A stretch of DNA of 64,000 nt from Coriobacteriaceae bacterium AM100-PB1-1D-6A (lineage in GTDB: Bacteria > Actinomycetota > Coriobacteriia > Coriobacteriales > Coriobacteriaceae): NCBI GenBank assembly GCA_027660625.1, contig JAQDNC010000003.1:1-64000 (forward strand), given 5' to 3'. Below are positions 6,397-15,166 of the stretch, piece by piece. The notes below the pieces were generated by a model that was not told where the DNA came from, made no database searches, and saw nothing but the letters and a program-made list of their open reading frames with translations. The position numbers and the translations under genes are program-made. Each line of letters begins with the position of its first letter. Position 1 is the first letter of the stretch.

Positions 6397-8757
6397 CTAA
6401 ACGCGGCGCTTAAGCTGGGCTCCACCCTCGCCGGGCATCAGGCGGCGCGCGTCGTAGACCGAGTCGACGCTGCTGATAGAGGCCAGCAGCGGATCCAGAC
6501 CACTCGCGTCCGAGATCTCGACCATAAAGCGCAAGGTTGCAATACCCTCGCGGTTGGTCGACGTGGCGGCGGAAAGAATATTGCCGCCTGCATCGCCAAT
6601 GGCGATGGTGACGTCCTTGAGCAGGCCCATGCGGTCCAGGCACTCGACCACAATCTCGACCTGGAAAAGCGTATCGGCAGCACCATCCCACTCTACGTCA
6701 ATCATGCGCTCGGGATGTTCCATAAGGCCCTTGACGTTGGGGCAGTTGGCGCGATGCACCGAAACGCCACGACCGCGCGTGATGAAGCCGACGATGTCGT
6801 CGCCCGTCACGGGGTTGCAGCAATGAGCCAGACGGACCAGCAGGCCGCTGTTGCTCTCGCCCTTGACGATAATGCCGTTACTGGCGCTCTTACCGCGCTT
6901 TTGCGGCTTGCGGTTGGAGCCGCGAGCGGGCTGCTTTACGACCTCGGCGATAGCCTCGGCCTTGGTGAGCTGTTCCTCGGGCTTGGGGTCCAAGATTTGC
7001 TCGACCTTATTGCCCACAGCGCGCGGGGCGACCTTGCCCGCGCCAACGGCTGCAAAAAGGTCCTCGAGCTGCTTGAAGTTAAACTGCTCCGCCACGGCGT
7101 TGAGCGCACGCGTGGATCGTGGCGTAGAGATGCCATACCCGCGCTTACGCAGGTCCTTGGCCAGTATATCGCGGCCGGCGGCAGCGTCGTCATCCTTGGT
7201 CGCGGCGGTGAAATAACGGCGAATCTTTGACTTGGCCGAAGGTGTCTTGACGATCTTGAGCCAATCGCGCGACGGCTTAGAGCTCTTGTTAGTCAGAATC
7301 TCGACACGGTCACCCGTCTTGATCTCGTGCGTGAGCGGCGCCACCGCACCGTTGATTTTGGCGCCGACACAGTGGTTACCGACCTCGGTATGAACGGCGT
7401 AGGCAAAGTCGAGCGGTGTAGAGCCGGCACGAAGCGCCATGACCTCGCCCTTGGGCGTAAAGACAAAAATTTCCTGGTCGAACAAGTCGACCTTCAGCGA
7501 ATGCAGGTATTCCTTGGCATCGGTGATCTCGTCAGACGCCGCCCAGTCGAGTGAGTGCTTGAGCCAGTTGATCTGGTCGTCCAGACGCTGCGCATCGTTA
7601 GTCTTGGAGGCAGACGATCCGCCCGACTTCTTATACAGCCAGTGGGCAGCGATGCCATACTCGGCCTGCTCGTGCATTTCGTAGGTTCGAATCTGAATCT
7701 CGAGCGGACGGGCCGTGGGGCCGATAACCGTCGTGTGAAGCGATTGGTAGTTATTGACCTTGGGCATGGCGATATAGTCTTTAAAACGACCGGGCATGGG
7801 ATGCCACAGGGTATGCACGGCACCAAGCGTGGAATAGCAATCGCGCACCGAATGAGTGATGACGCGCAGCGCCACCAGGTCGTAAATCTCGGAGAACTCC
7901 TTGCCCTTGCGCTTCATCTTTTGATAGATGGACCAATAGTGCTTGGAACGACCGTTGATCTGAAAGCCCTCAAGACCAATGCGATTGAGCTCATCGGTGA
8001 GCGTCTTGATGGTCTCGGCCAGATAACGCTCGCGAACCTCGCGCGACTCGGATACCATGCGCGCGATGCGCTGGTAGGCATCGGGCTCCAAGTAGAAAAA
8101 GGACAGGTCCTCGAGCTCCCACTTGATTGAACTCATGCCCAGGCGGTCGGCCAAAGGCGCGTACACGTCCATGGTCTCGCGTGCCTTAAACAGGCGGCGG
8201 TCCTCGCGCAGAGCGGCAAGCGTGCGCATGTTATGCAGGCGGTCGGCGAGCTTGACGATGATGACGCGGATGTCCTTGGACATGGCGAGGAACATCTTGC
8301 GCAGCGTAAGCGCCTGCTTCTCGTCCATGCTGTCGACTTCAATGTTGGTGAGCTTGGTCACGCCGTCGACGAGCCCTGCCACGGTTTCGCCAAACAGACC
8401 CGAAACATCGGCAAGCGAGGTCTCGGTGTCCTCGACGGTATCGTGCAGCAACGCGGCGCACACCACATCGCAGTCCATCTTGAGGTCAGCCAGAATGATA
8501 GCTACCTCGACGGGATGGTTAATGTACATCTCACCCGAGCGCCGCTTTTGGTTGCAGTGCTTCTCGGCAGCAAAGCAGTAGGCCTGCTCCACATTGGAGA
8601 AGTCGTCCTCGTTCATATATTTGAGGCACAGACGCTCCAGCTTGTCGTAGCTGTCCGCCATAATCTCGGGCGGCAGCTCATCGGCATGTTTATAGTGCTC
8701 CATCTCCGAAAACGGCTGGAGGGTGGAATCATGGGCGGTACGGGCTGCGGCGTCCAT
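6397..8757 (-). CDS. rel: Bifunctional (p)ppGpp synthetase/hydrolase
   Basis: A 786-residue long RSH enzyme that makes and degrades the stringent-response alarmone (p)ppGpp. The hydrolase HD motifs are intact: His81 in NHPVEVA, His105-Asp106 in LLHDTVEDT and Asp172 in KLADRLHNMRTL. The synthetase region includes YDLVALRVI (292-300), GRFKDYIAMPKVNNYQSLH (323-341) and EIQIRT. A TGS domain (IFVFTPKGEVMALRAGSTPLDFAYAVHTEVGN), a zinc-finger-like region (RLAHCCNPVTGDDIVGF) and a C-terminal ACT domain follow. Both catalytic halves look active, so this is Rel rather than RelA or SpoT. It lies 15 bases downstream of the RecJ-helicase gene. Confidence 0.96.
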   Translation of the reverse strand: MDAAARTAHDSTLQPFSEMEHYKHADELPPEIMADSYDKLERLCLKYMNEDDFSNVEQAYCFAAEKHCNQKRRSGEMYINHPVEVAIILADLKMDCDVVCAALLHDTVEDTETSLADVSGLFGETVAGLVDGVTKLTNIEVDSMDEKQALTLRKMFLAMSKDIRVIIVKLADRLHNMRTLAALREDRRLFKARETMDVYAPLADRLGMSSIKWELEDLSFFYLEPDAYQRIARMVSESREVRERYLAETIKTLTDELNRIGLEGFQINGRSKHYWSIYQKMKRKGKEFSEIYDLVALRVITHSVRDCYSTLGAVHTLWHPMPGRFKDYIAMPKVNNYQSLHTTVIGPTARPLEIQIRTYEMHEQAEYGIAAHWLYKKSGGSSASKTNDAQRLDDQINWLKHSLDWAASDEITDAKEYLHSLKVDLFDQEIFVFTPKGEVMALRAGSTPLDFAYAVHTEVGNHCVGAKINGAVAPLTHEIKTGDRVEILTNKSSKPSRDWLKIVKTPSAKSKIRRYFTAATKDDDAAAGRDILAKDLRKRGYGISTPRSTRALNAVAEQFNFKQLEDLFAAVGAGKVAPRAVGNKVEQILDPKPEEQLTKAEAIAEVVKQPARGSNRKPQKRGKSASNGIIVKGESNSGLLVRLAHCCNPVTGDDIVGFITRGRGVSVHRANCPNVKGLMEHPERMIDVEWDGAADTLFQVEIVVECLDRMGLLKDVTIAIGDAGGNILSAATSTNREGIATLRFMVEISDASGLDPLLASISSVDSVYDARRLMPGEGGAQLKRRV

Positions 8758-8772
8758 CGAGGTCCCCTTCCC

Positions 8773-11700
8773 CTAGGCCCGCGGTACGATCGGGCGGTTA
8801 ACTTTGGCTAGCATATCAGAAGCGCACGAATCGAGTGCCCAGCTCCGAAAAGCCGTGAACTCCATGCGCGAGCGCAAGCCCTCCAAATAGCGAATTGACC
8901 TGCTTAATTGCACGCGACCGGGGTTTTCCGCCATCGCGATGCGACGCGTATCGTCAAACCCCGAAACGCGGCAGAAACCGAGTTCTTCGAAGATTCCCAG
9001 GCCGCTTTCCACCGAGCGCTCGTCGACCGGCGTGCGGGCATCGATGGCAAGACACATCTGCGCAATGTCGATATCGCTCGCGCAGAATGAATCGTCCCCC
9101 GTCTTGCCACGGTTGGAGCGCCACATGGTCTGCAGCGCTCGATAGAGAGTGACAAGCTCATCGCGCTCGGGCGCGTAACAATCGAGCAGGCGCTCATTAA
9201 TACGAGCGTCACGCGACGAATAGAGCAGGTGAATCACGGCGGGCTGTCCATCGCGGCCGGCACGGCCACTCATCTGGTTAAACTCAATCGCACCAAACGG
9301 CATGTGGTAGAGCACGACATGACGGATATCGGGCAGGTTGACGCCCTCACCGAAGGCAGAGGTCGAAACGATGCAACTGAGGCTTCCGTCGCGAAACGCT
9401 TCCTCGACACGGCGGCGATCGGAGCGCGCAAGCCCGGCGTTATAGAACGCAATATGGGTCGCGCAGTCGGGCACGCGTTTGCGCAACGTCTTGGCAAGCG
9501 CCACGGACTGGTCGCGCGAGTTGACGTAGATGACGGTCTTCTCCCCCGTCGCCACGATTGACACCAGGCGATTTTCGCGGCTCGCAAGGTCACGGTCGTC
9601 CTCGAGTTGCAGGTTCTCGCGAACGGTCTCGTCGACCACCGTCCTGGTAATCGGCAATACACGAGCAAGCTCCGCCACGACCGGGGCCGTCGCGGTAGCC
9701 GTTGCCGCCATGACAACGGGGTCGCCCAGGGCTTTGAGAATATCGGGCATGTCGAGGTAGGCGCTCCGGTCGCCGCCTTTGGCAAGACCGGCATGGTGTG
9801 CCTCATCGATAACGACAAAGCCAATACGTCCAGAACGTGCAAAGCGATCGCGATGGATAGACAGGAACTCCGGCGTCGTGAGAACGATGCCGGTGCGGCC
9901 CGAAGCCAGGCCGGCAAACACGTCATCGCGCGCTGCCTCCACGGTCTCGCCGGTCAACACGCCCACGCCAATGCCGAGCGCAGCCATCGTCGACGAGAGG
10001 TGATAAGCCTGGTCGGCAACGAGCGCGCGCAGCGGATAGACAAAGATGCTCGCCCGCCCACGAAGGACCGCCTCGCGCGCGGCGTGCACATGGAAGATGA
10101 GCGACTTGCCGCGCCCCGTCCCCATAACGGCCAAGACGCTCTGGTGGTCGGCGAGCGCGTCGAGTGCCTCGACCTGCGCGCGATGCGGCTGGTTCGAGCC
10201 GATAAAGCTATGGATAAGCGAGCGCGTGAGCTCGGTATAAGAAAGCTGGGCGAGCGTCTCACGTTTACGCGACTCCAGGCGCAGGCCAGAATCCGCTGGT
10301 TGCACGCCGCGGCGAAGCTCACATGCCGGATCGTCGATATTGGGCGCCGCGGTATCGCGCACCAAGACATCTTTAATCATGAGCTTGGGCTTCACACGTC
10401 CCTGCCAATGTTCGGCCACGGCCTCGAACACCAAGTCGACGGCACTGTCGCAATTGATGAGTTTATCGATCTGCGGCACGCGGAACATGATGGCCGGCAC
10501 GCTCGCGGCGCCATCGGTCGCCACAAAGCGCATGTGCTCGCCGGTTTTGCCCACCACGGCGCGATCGCACATCGTCACGCCCTCGGCGGCCAGAAGCGGC
10601 ACCTTATTGCCCTGGCCAAACGGCTCAAGACGGGAAATCTGCTCGATGGTCTCGATATTCAGCTCGGAGAGGTCAACGGTGGCGGCAACCTCGTCAGTGT
10701 CCTCAAAGTCATCGGCAGGAAGCTCCGATAGCACGGCCGAAAGGCGACGGCGGAACTCATCGAGCTTGGATGCCTCGATGGTCACGCCCACCGCACCGGC
10801 ATGCCCGCCGCGACGAATCAGCAGGTCGGAGCAGCGTTCTACGGCGTCGAACAGGTTGACTTTGCCCACCGAGCGACCCGAACCGCGAGCGATACCGTCC
10901 TCGATCGAGAACAGCAGCGCCGGCACGTGATAACGGTTGGTCAGGCGGCTCGCCACGATGCCCTTGACGCCCTCGTGCCAACCTTCGCCGCCCACGACAA
11001 TCGCGCGCCCGCCGTCATAAGTCTCCTCGACCTTCGCCATGGCATCGCGCGTAAGCTCGGCCTCGATCTCGCGGCGTTGGCGATTGATTTCCTCGAGCTC
11101 GGCGGCAAGCGCGCTCGCTTCGATGGGGTCGCGGGCAAGCAGCAGGTCGAGCGCCAGCTTGGGATCAGCCATGCGGCCGGCAGCATTCAGACGAGGGATG
11201 AGCGAAAACGACAGGCCGTCGGCCGTAATGGTAGAAAGGTCGGCCTTGGCAAGTGCGGCAAGCGCGATATAACCGGGGCGGGCCGTCACGCGCATCTGCT
11301 GGATGCCCTCGGCGACCAGTGCGCGATTCTCGGGCGTGAGCGGCATCATGTCGGACACGGTGCCCAGCGCCGCGACCTCTATCAGCGAACGCCAATACGA
11401 CGGCTTGCCCAAACGCTCGCCCAGGACCTGTACCAGCTTAAGCGCCACACCGGCACCGGCAAGCTCGCGCGAGGGGCCCTCGTCCTCGAGCTTGGGGTCG
11501 GTCAGGGGCACGCCCTGCGGCACCTGGTCGGACGGCTCGTGATGGTCCGTGACCACCAAATCAATCCCCAGGCTCTCCAGGTAGGAGACCTCTTCCTTGG
11601 CAGCAATACCGTTATCGACGGTCACAATCAGGTTGGGTTGAGCAAGCTCGTTGACGCGGTCGAGCGCCGCACGCGACAGGCCGTAGCCCTCGTCAAAGCG

Positions 11701-12060
11701 GTGCGGAATAAACGGCGTGACGTTGGCGCCAAACGAACGTAGCGCCTCGGTCAACAGACAAGTCGACGTAATGCCGTCGACGTCAAAATCGCCAAAGACG
11801 GCGATACGCTCGTGGTTGCGAATAGCACGCTCAACGCGGTCGGCGACGACCGCCATGCCCGGAATAACAAGCGGGTCCGCCCAGTCGCGATCGAGCGAAG
11901 GCGTCAAAAACAGCTGGCCTTCCTCGATGGATGTAATGCCGTGCGCAACCATAATGCGCGCCACCAGCCCGGGTATGCCCAGACCAGCCGAAAGCTCCTT
12001 TTCGAGCTCGGGATTTTGCTGAGCGACCGCCCAGCGATGCGTCGTCTTAAGCGATGACAT
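8773..12060 (-). CDS. recJ: RecJ exonuclease fused to a RecQ-like helicase
   Basis: About 1,095 residues with two enzymes in one chain. The N-terminal ~600 residues are RecJ, a 5'-3' single-strand DNA exonuclease: FGDFDVDGI near residue 92, VTDHHEP near 171, PRLNAAGRM, and GGHAGAVG. The C-terminal ~480 residues are a superfamily 2 helicase: VMGTGRGKSLIFH (Walker A), FVVIDEAHHAG (DEAH box), AATATATAP (motif III), SAFGEGVNLPD and QMSGRAGRDGQP (motif VI). Helicase unwinding can feed RecJ resection, as RecQ and RecJ do separately in E. coli. ATG at 12060 is chosen over an upstream GTG (12105). The short ORF at 12047-12112 overlaps this start. Confidence 0.92.
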   Translation of the reverse strand: MSSLKTTHRWAVAQQNPELEKELSAGLGIPGLVARIMVAHGITSIEEGQLFLTPSLDRDWADPLVIPGMAVVADRVERAIRNHERIAVFGDFDVDGITSTCLLTEALRSFGANVTPFIPHRFDEGYGLSRAALDRVNELAQPNLIVTVDNGIAAKEEVSYLESLGIDLVVTDHHEPSDQVPQGVPLTDPKLEDEGPSRELAGAGVALKLVQVLGERLGKPSYWRSLIEVAALGTVSDMMPLTPENRALVAEGIQQMRVTARPGYIALAALAKADLSTITADGLSFSLIPRLNAAGRMADPKLALDLLLARDPIEASALAAELEEINRQRREIEAELTRDAMAKVEETYDGGRAIVVGGEGWHEGVKGIVASRLTNRYHVPALLFSIEDGIARGSGRSVGKVNLFDAVERCSDLLIRRGGHAGAVGVTIEASKLDEFRRRLSAVLSELPADDFEDTDEVAATVDLSELNIETIEQISRLEPFGQGNKVPLLAAEGVTMCDRAVVGKTGEHMRFVATDGAASVPAIMFRVPQIDKLINCDSAVDLVFEAVAEHWQGRVKPKLMIKDVLVRDTAAPNIDDPACELRRGVQPADSGLRLESRKRETLAQLSYTELTRSLIHSFIGSNQPHRAQVEALDALADHQSVLAVMGTGRGKSLIFHVHAAREAVLRGRASIFVYPLRALVADQAYHLSSTMAALGIGVGVLTGETVEAARDDVFAGLASGRTGIVLTTPEFLSIHRDRFARSGRIGFVVIDEAHHAGLAKGGDRSAYLDMPDILKALGDPVVMAATATATAPVVAELARVLPITRTVVDETVRENLQLEDDRDLASRENRLVSIVATGEKTVIYVNSRDQSVALAKTLRKRVPDCATHIAFYNAGLARSDRRRVEEAFRDGSLSCIVSTSAFGEGVNLPDIRHVVLYHMPFGAIEFNQMSGRAGRDGQPAVIHLLYSSRDARINERLLDCYAPERDELVTLYRALQTMWRSNRGKTGDDSFCASDIDIAQMCLAIDARTPVDERSVESGLGIFEELGFCRVSGFDDTRRIAMAENPGRVQLSRSIRYLEGLRSRMEFTAFRSWALDSCASDMLAKVNRPIVPRA

Positions 12061-12112
12061 AGGCGCCCACCCCCGATAGGGGCAGGTCGCCGCGATACCT
12101 CTCACGGTTCAT
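12047..12112 (-). CDS. Small upstream ORF overlapping the recJ start
   Basis: A 21-residue ORF (MNRERYRGDLPLSGVGAYVIA) has an ATG with AGAGGA about seven bases upstream. Its TAA lies inside the recJ N-terminus, 12 bases past the recJ ATG. The recJ ATG itself has only a weak ribosome site. Translational coupling is therefore plausible: ribosomes ending the small ORF could restart at recJ. Expression is not shown by sequence alone. Confidence 0.4.
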   Translation of the reverse strand: MNRERYRGDLPLSGVGAYVIA

Positions 12113-12334
12113 AGCGATGAGTCCTCTGTGTATGCCCGCTTCGGCAGGCAGATCTGTTGAACGGATTTATTATACCGTGCGGCACGGACGCAGAGCCTCG
12201 CGGCACCCCCTGGTTTCGGTAAACGAGGCCGGTAATAGCCTCGAAATAATCGAGCGTTTCTGACGCACGGACGCATGCGAGCGTCTAGCATATCCATTCA
12301 AACGAGTTCGCGGATAAAGGGAGTCACGGGGCAT

Positions 12335-13333
12335 ATGAAGCAATGGGTTGGACTGGGAAAGTTCCTCGCGGGGCATATGCAGGTCATCGTTCCGATTTGC
12401 GTAACGCTCGGCGTGCTCTTTCCCCAGCAGATCGGCGTACTCAAGCCCATCGTTCCCGCCCTCTTCGCCTTTATGACGTTCCAAGGTGCGCTCAGCAACA
12501 CCTTCCACCAGGTCGCTGAGGTGTTCCGCCGTCCCCTGCACCTGATTTTGGCGCTGCTCGTCTCGGCGGTGCTTATTCCCATAGCAGCCTATGCCATGGG
12601 ATCGCTGTTCTTTGGCTCCAATCCCAACCTTGTCTGCGGCATCGTGCTCGAGTACAGCGTACCCGTGGCGGTCACTGCCTTTATGTGGATTAGCATGTTC
12701 GGCGGCAACGGCCCGCTCGCGCTCACCATCATCCTGACGTCCTCGGTTATCTCGCCTGTGACGATTCCGCTCACGCTGAAGCTCTTGCTGGGTGCCACCG
12801 TCTCGATCGATGTGCCGAGCATGATGCAGGACATGGCCTTTATGATCGCCATTCCCGCCGTGCTCGGCATCGTGATCAACGAGCTCACACGTGGATGGGG
12901 ACACGAGAAGCTCTCCCCCGCGCTCTCGCCCGCCTGCAAGTTCATGATGATGGGCATTATCGCCTCCAACTCCACCGCCATGAGCGAGTACGTCCTGCAC
13001 ATGAACGCGATGCGTCTGGAAGTCGCCCTCTTTATTTTGACCTTCGCCATCAGCGGCTTTGTCGTCGGTTTTCTGGTCGCCCGTGCGCTGCATCTGCCAT
13101 ATAGCGAGACGACTACCATGTGCTTTACCTGCGGCATGCGTAACATCTCTTCGGGCGCCGTCATCGCCACACAGTACTTTCCAGGCGAAGTCGTGTTTCC
13201 CGTCATGTGCGGAACGCTGTTTCAGCAGATACTCGCCTCGTTTATCGGGCATCTCTTTGAGCGTCTGACCGGCGAGGAGCGCGCCGCCCAGCGCAAGCGT
13301 GTCGAGGCCGGCCGCGACGCCATGGCGCGCTAG
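12335..13333 (+). CDS. BASS-family (bile acid:sodium symporter) transporter
   Basis: About 332 residues and strongly hydrophobic, with roughly nine to ten membrane segments. The BASS features are ALFAFMTFQGALSNTF near the N-terminus, LEYSVPVAVTAFMWISMFGGNGPLALTIILTSSVISPVTIP in the middle and TCGMRNISSGAVIATQYFP near the C-terminus; the last resembles the family's second discontinuous helix. Members import bile acids, pantoate or other organic anions with sodium. The substrate here cannot be read from sequence, though bile acids would suit a gut organism. ATG at 12335 is preferred over ATG at 12275. It is transcribed away from recJ. Confidence 0.8.
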   Translation: MKQWVGLGKFLAGHMQVIVPICVTLGVLFPQQIGVLKPIVPALFAFMTFQGALSNTFHQVAEVFRRPLHLILALLVSAVLIPIAAYAMGSLFFGSNPNLVCGIVLEYSVPVAVTAFMWISMFGGNGPLALTIILTSSVISPVTIPLTLKLLLGATVSIDVPSMMQDMAFMIAIPAVLGIVINELTRGWGHEKLSPALSPACKFMMMGIIASNSTAMSEYVLHMNAMRLEVALFILTFAISGFVVGFLVARALHLPYSETTTMCFTCGMRNISSGAVIATQYFPGEVVFPVMCGTLFQQILASFIGHLFERLTGEERAAQRKRVEAGRDAMAR

Positions 13334-13363
13334 ACTGTCCGCATTACACGGGTGTTAATCTTG

Positions 13364-14161
13364 CTATACGAGCGTTTCCAGATGCGCACGCAAGCGCTCA
13401 GCATCGATATCGAGCGTTGTCTCGGCATTGACCTGGGCCAAACGATAGCCGACAAAGTAGGGCGAAACCACCCAACGCGGCAGCGCCTTGGCAATGGTCC
13501 GACCGCCCAGGTGATAGAAGAACAAGTTGTACGACTCTGCGCGACCACCGTGGTGCTCGTTCAGGATATAGCGCAGAGCCACCTGGATCGCATCGGCGAA
13601 GAGATCTGCCTCGGCTTGGTCTCTTGTGTCATCGCTGGCGGCGATTCCCTGCGGGGCTGAAACGTTGACCTCAAAGAACCCCATGATCGGTTCGGTTGAG
13701 ATGTTGGCCGCGATTCTCCCCTGTTGCCAGACATTGATGCCTTCGAAATTGGCGGAAGTCAACGAAGCATAGCCGTCTTCCTGCTCCAAACCCACAATCT
13801 GCATGTGCGGATGAACGAGACTACCGCCCGAGAGAGGACCCTTGTTCTTGTACATGAGCACGCTTCGATACTGCCGTGAATCGATCATCTGCTGCCAGCA
13901 ATCCAGGGCAAACCTCATCACATGGTGGAGTTCATCTGGCTCATAGGTCACCAGGTCGGCATCGTGATCGGCTGACTCGATCAGCACGGTTTGACGGGTG
14001 GCGCGCAGGGTTTTGAACTTATTCTCGAGCCAGATGCAGTCGCCGTCGCGCCGGATGATATTGGCGAGTCCCTCGGTATCGCAAAAGGGGCACGCGGTGC
14101 CAGGGCGCCGGTTGTCGTCGGGCTTGCCGCTCGCCTGCTGAACGTCAAATACCAGCGCCAC
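13364..14161 (-). CDS. DUF4931 / GalT-like HIT-superfamily protein
   Basis: A 265-residue protein. It has an N-terminal CPFCD motif, as in zinc-binding GalT-type proteins, and GGSLVHPHMQIVG, which matches the HPHxQ active-site motif of the galactose-1-phosphate uridylyltransferase branch of the HIT superfamily. It is shorter and more divergent than true GalT, so a nucleotidyl transferase or hydrolase role is inferred only. It starts at GTG behind GGAGG located in the end of cutC, three bases away, so the two are probably translationally coupled. There is no other galactose gene nearby. Confidence 0.7.
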   Translation of the reverse strand: MALVFDVQQASGKPDDNRRPGTACPFCDTEGLANIIRRDGDCIWLENKFKTLRATRQTVLIESADHDADLVTYEPDELHHVMRFALDCWQQMIDSRQYRSVLMYKNKGPLSGGSLVHPHMQIVGLEQEDGYASLTSANFEGINVWQQGRIAANISTEPIMGFFEVNVSAPQGIAASDDTRDQAEADLFADAIQVALRYILNEHHGGRAESYNLFFYHLGGRTIAKALPRWVVSPYFVGYRLAQVNAETTLDIDAERLRAHLETLV

Positions 14162-14164
14162 GGG

Positions 14165-14842
14165 TTACGCCTCCAGCGGCACGATCTTGGTGCCATGGAG
14201 CTCGGAGACGCCCAATGCCGCCGCCACGGTATCGCGGTTGGCCGTGGAAATGCCGCCGCCGGGAAGGATGGTCAGGCGGTCGCCCGCATACTCGACAAGA
14301 CGCGATAGGTGCTCCAGATTGTCCTCGATCGGCGTTCCGGCAGCACCACCATGCGTCAGGATACGCGTGATGCCGCAGTCGGCGAGTGTGTCGACGGCAT
14401 CGAGCTGAGCCTCGGGCGAGAGCTGGTCAAACGCCATGTGGAAGGTGATGTCAAGGGACTCGCGCTTGCACTCCTCGGTCGCGCAGCCCGCGGCCATCAC
14501 GAGGGCGCCCAACGTAAGCTCGTCGAGCGCCCAGCCGCCGGCACAAGGCTTGCAGCAGCCAAAGACCAAGCCATCGGCGCCGGCGCTCACGGCAAGACCC
14601 AAGTCCATCTCCATCATGCGCAGCTCGTCCTGGTTGTAGTGAAAGTCACCGCCACGCGGGCGAATCATGCACATCGCTCGTGCGTCATGCTCGTGAGCAT
14701 AGCTGACCGTAGCGCTGATAACACCAGCCGAGGGCGTAGTGCCACCGACGGCAAGGTTGTCGCACAGCTCGATGCGCTTTGCACCGGCATCGATAGCCGC
14801 CGGCACCCGCTCAAAGTTCTCGGCACAAAACTCGTACAGCAT
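14165..14842 (-). CDS. cutC: CutC family protein (copper homeostasis)
   Basis: A 225-residue TIM-barrel protein with the CutC signature: MLYEFCAENFERVPAAIDAGAKRIELCDNLAVGGTTPS, then MIRPRGGDFHYNQDELRMM and FHMAFDQ, with ITRILTHGGA and ILPGGGI near the end. CutC was linked genetically to copper tolerance in E. coli, but its biochemical role is unsettled. The open frame runs to 14881, but the ATG at 14842 has GGGGGT with 7-base spacing. The downstream GalT-like gene starts three bases after its stop. Confidence 0.92.
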   Translation of the reverse strand: MLYEFCAENFERVPAAIDAGAKRIELCDNLAVGGTTPSAGVISATVSYAHEHDARAMCMIRPRGGDFHYNQDELRMMEMDLGLAVSAGADGLVFGCCKPCAGGWALDELTLGALVMAAGCATEECKRESLDITFHMAFDQLSPEAQLDAVDTLADCGITRILTHGGAAGTPIEDNLEHLSRLVEYAGDRLTILPGGGISTANRDTVAAALGVSELHGTKIVPLEA

Positions 14843-14900
14843 AGATAGACCCCCAGATGGCAAACGTTTTCCGATGGGCATTGTCGCACGCCCCCATGAA

Positions 14901-14965
14901 GTTGCGGTGGAATAGGGACTGTTTTGGCCTCTGAGGCTCCCATTTAGTCCCTATTCCATCGCAAC
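14901..14965. repeat. Palindromic element (20-base arms)
   Basis: The arms at 14901-14920 and 14946-14965 pair with one mismatch (GTTGCG.TGGAATAGGGACT). The loop (25 bases) contains GGCCT-CTG-AGGCT. It lies upstream of cutC, in a block of hairpins without genes, and carries the AGGGACTG core also seen in other palindromes of this window. Confidence 0.7.
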
Positions 14966-14977
14966 ATAAAGGGGGTA

Positions 14978-15018
14978 GTCGTTGGCATCTGCCACAACGC
15001 CGATGTTTTGGCAACGAC
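14978..15018. repeat. Hairpin with 7-bp outer stem
   Basis: GTCGTTG (14978-14984) pairs with CAACGAC (15012-15018). TGCCA and TGGCA inside can extend the fold. It is the second of four consecutive hairpin elements. Confidence 0.45.
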
Positions 15019-15023
15019 AGCGA

Positions 15024-15122
15024 AAGCCCGCCAGAGCGAGCAAGGTGCCTTGAAACAAGGCAGCATTGACCTTCTGGTCATGCCGCCGAAGTTGAAAGGC
15101 AGATTGCCGCTCTGGCGGGCTT
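15024..15122. repeat. Cloverleaf-like structured element
   Basis: A 15-bp perfect outer stem (AAGCCCGCCAGAGCG at 15024-15038 with its complement at 15108-15122) encloses internal hairpins: TGCCTTG-AAA-CAAGGCA; GCAT-T-GACC-TTCT-GGTC-ATGC; and TGCC...GGCA. No ORF explains it. It could be a structured RNA or a compound intergenic repeat. Confidence 0.6.
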
Positions 15123-15135
15123 GCAGCGTCGGCTG

Positions 15136-15163
15136 GTTACGGCGTTTGGCAAAACGCCGTAAC
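15136..15163 (-). terminator. Hairpin at the end of the liv operon
   Basis: GTTACGGCGTTT-GGCA-AAACGCCGTAAC is a perfect 12-bp stem directly after the livF stop. There is no clear U-tract, but its position suggests termination or 3'-end protection. Confidence 0.65.
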
Positions 15164-15166
15164 TAT

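Noticed and set aside
12170..13252. 360-residue minus-strand frame over the BASS gene
   Set aside because: Its composition (rich in His, Arg, Gly, Asp) is typical of the antisense of a hydrophobic membrane protein.
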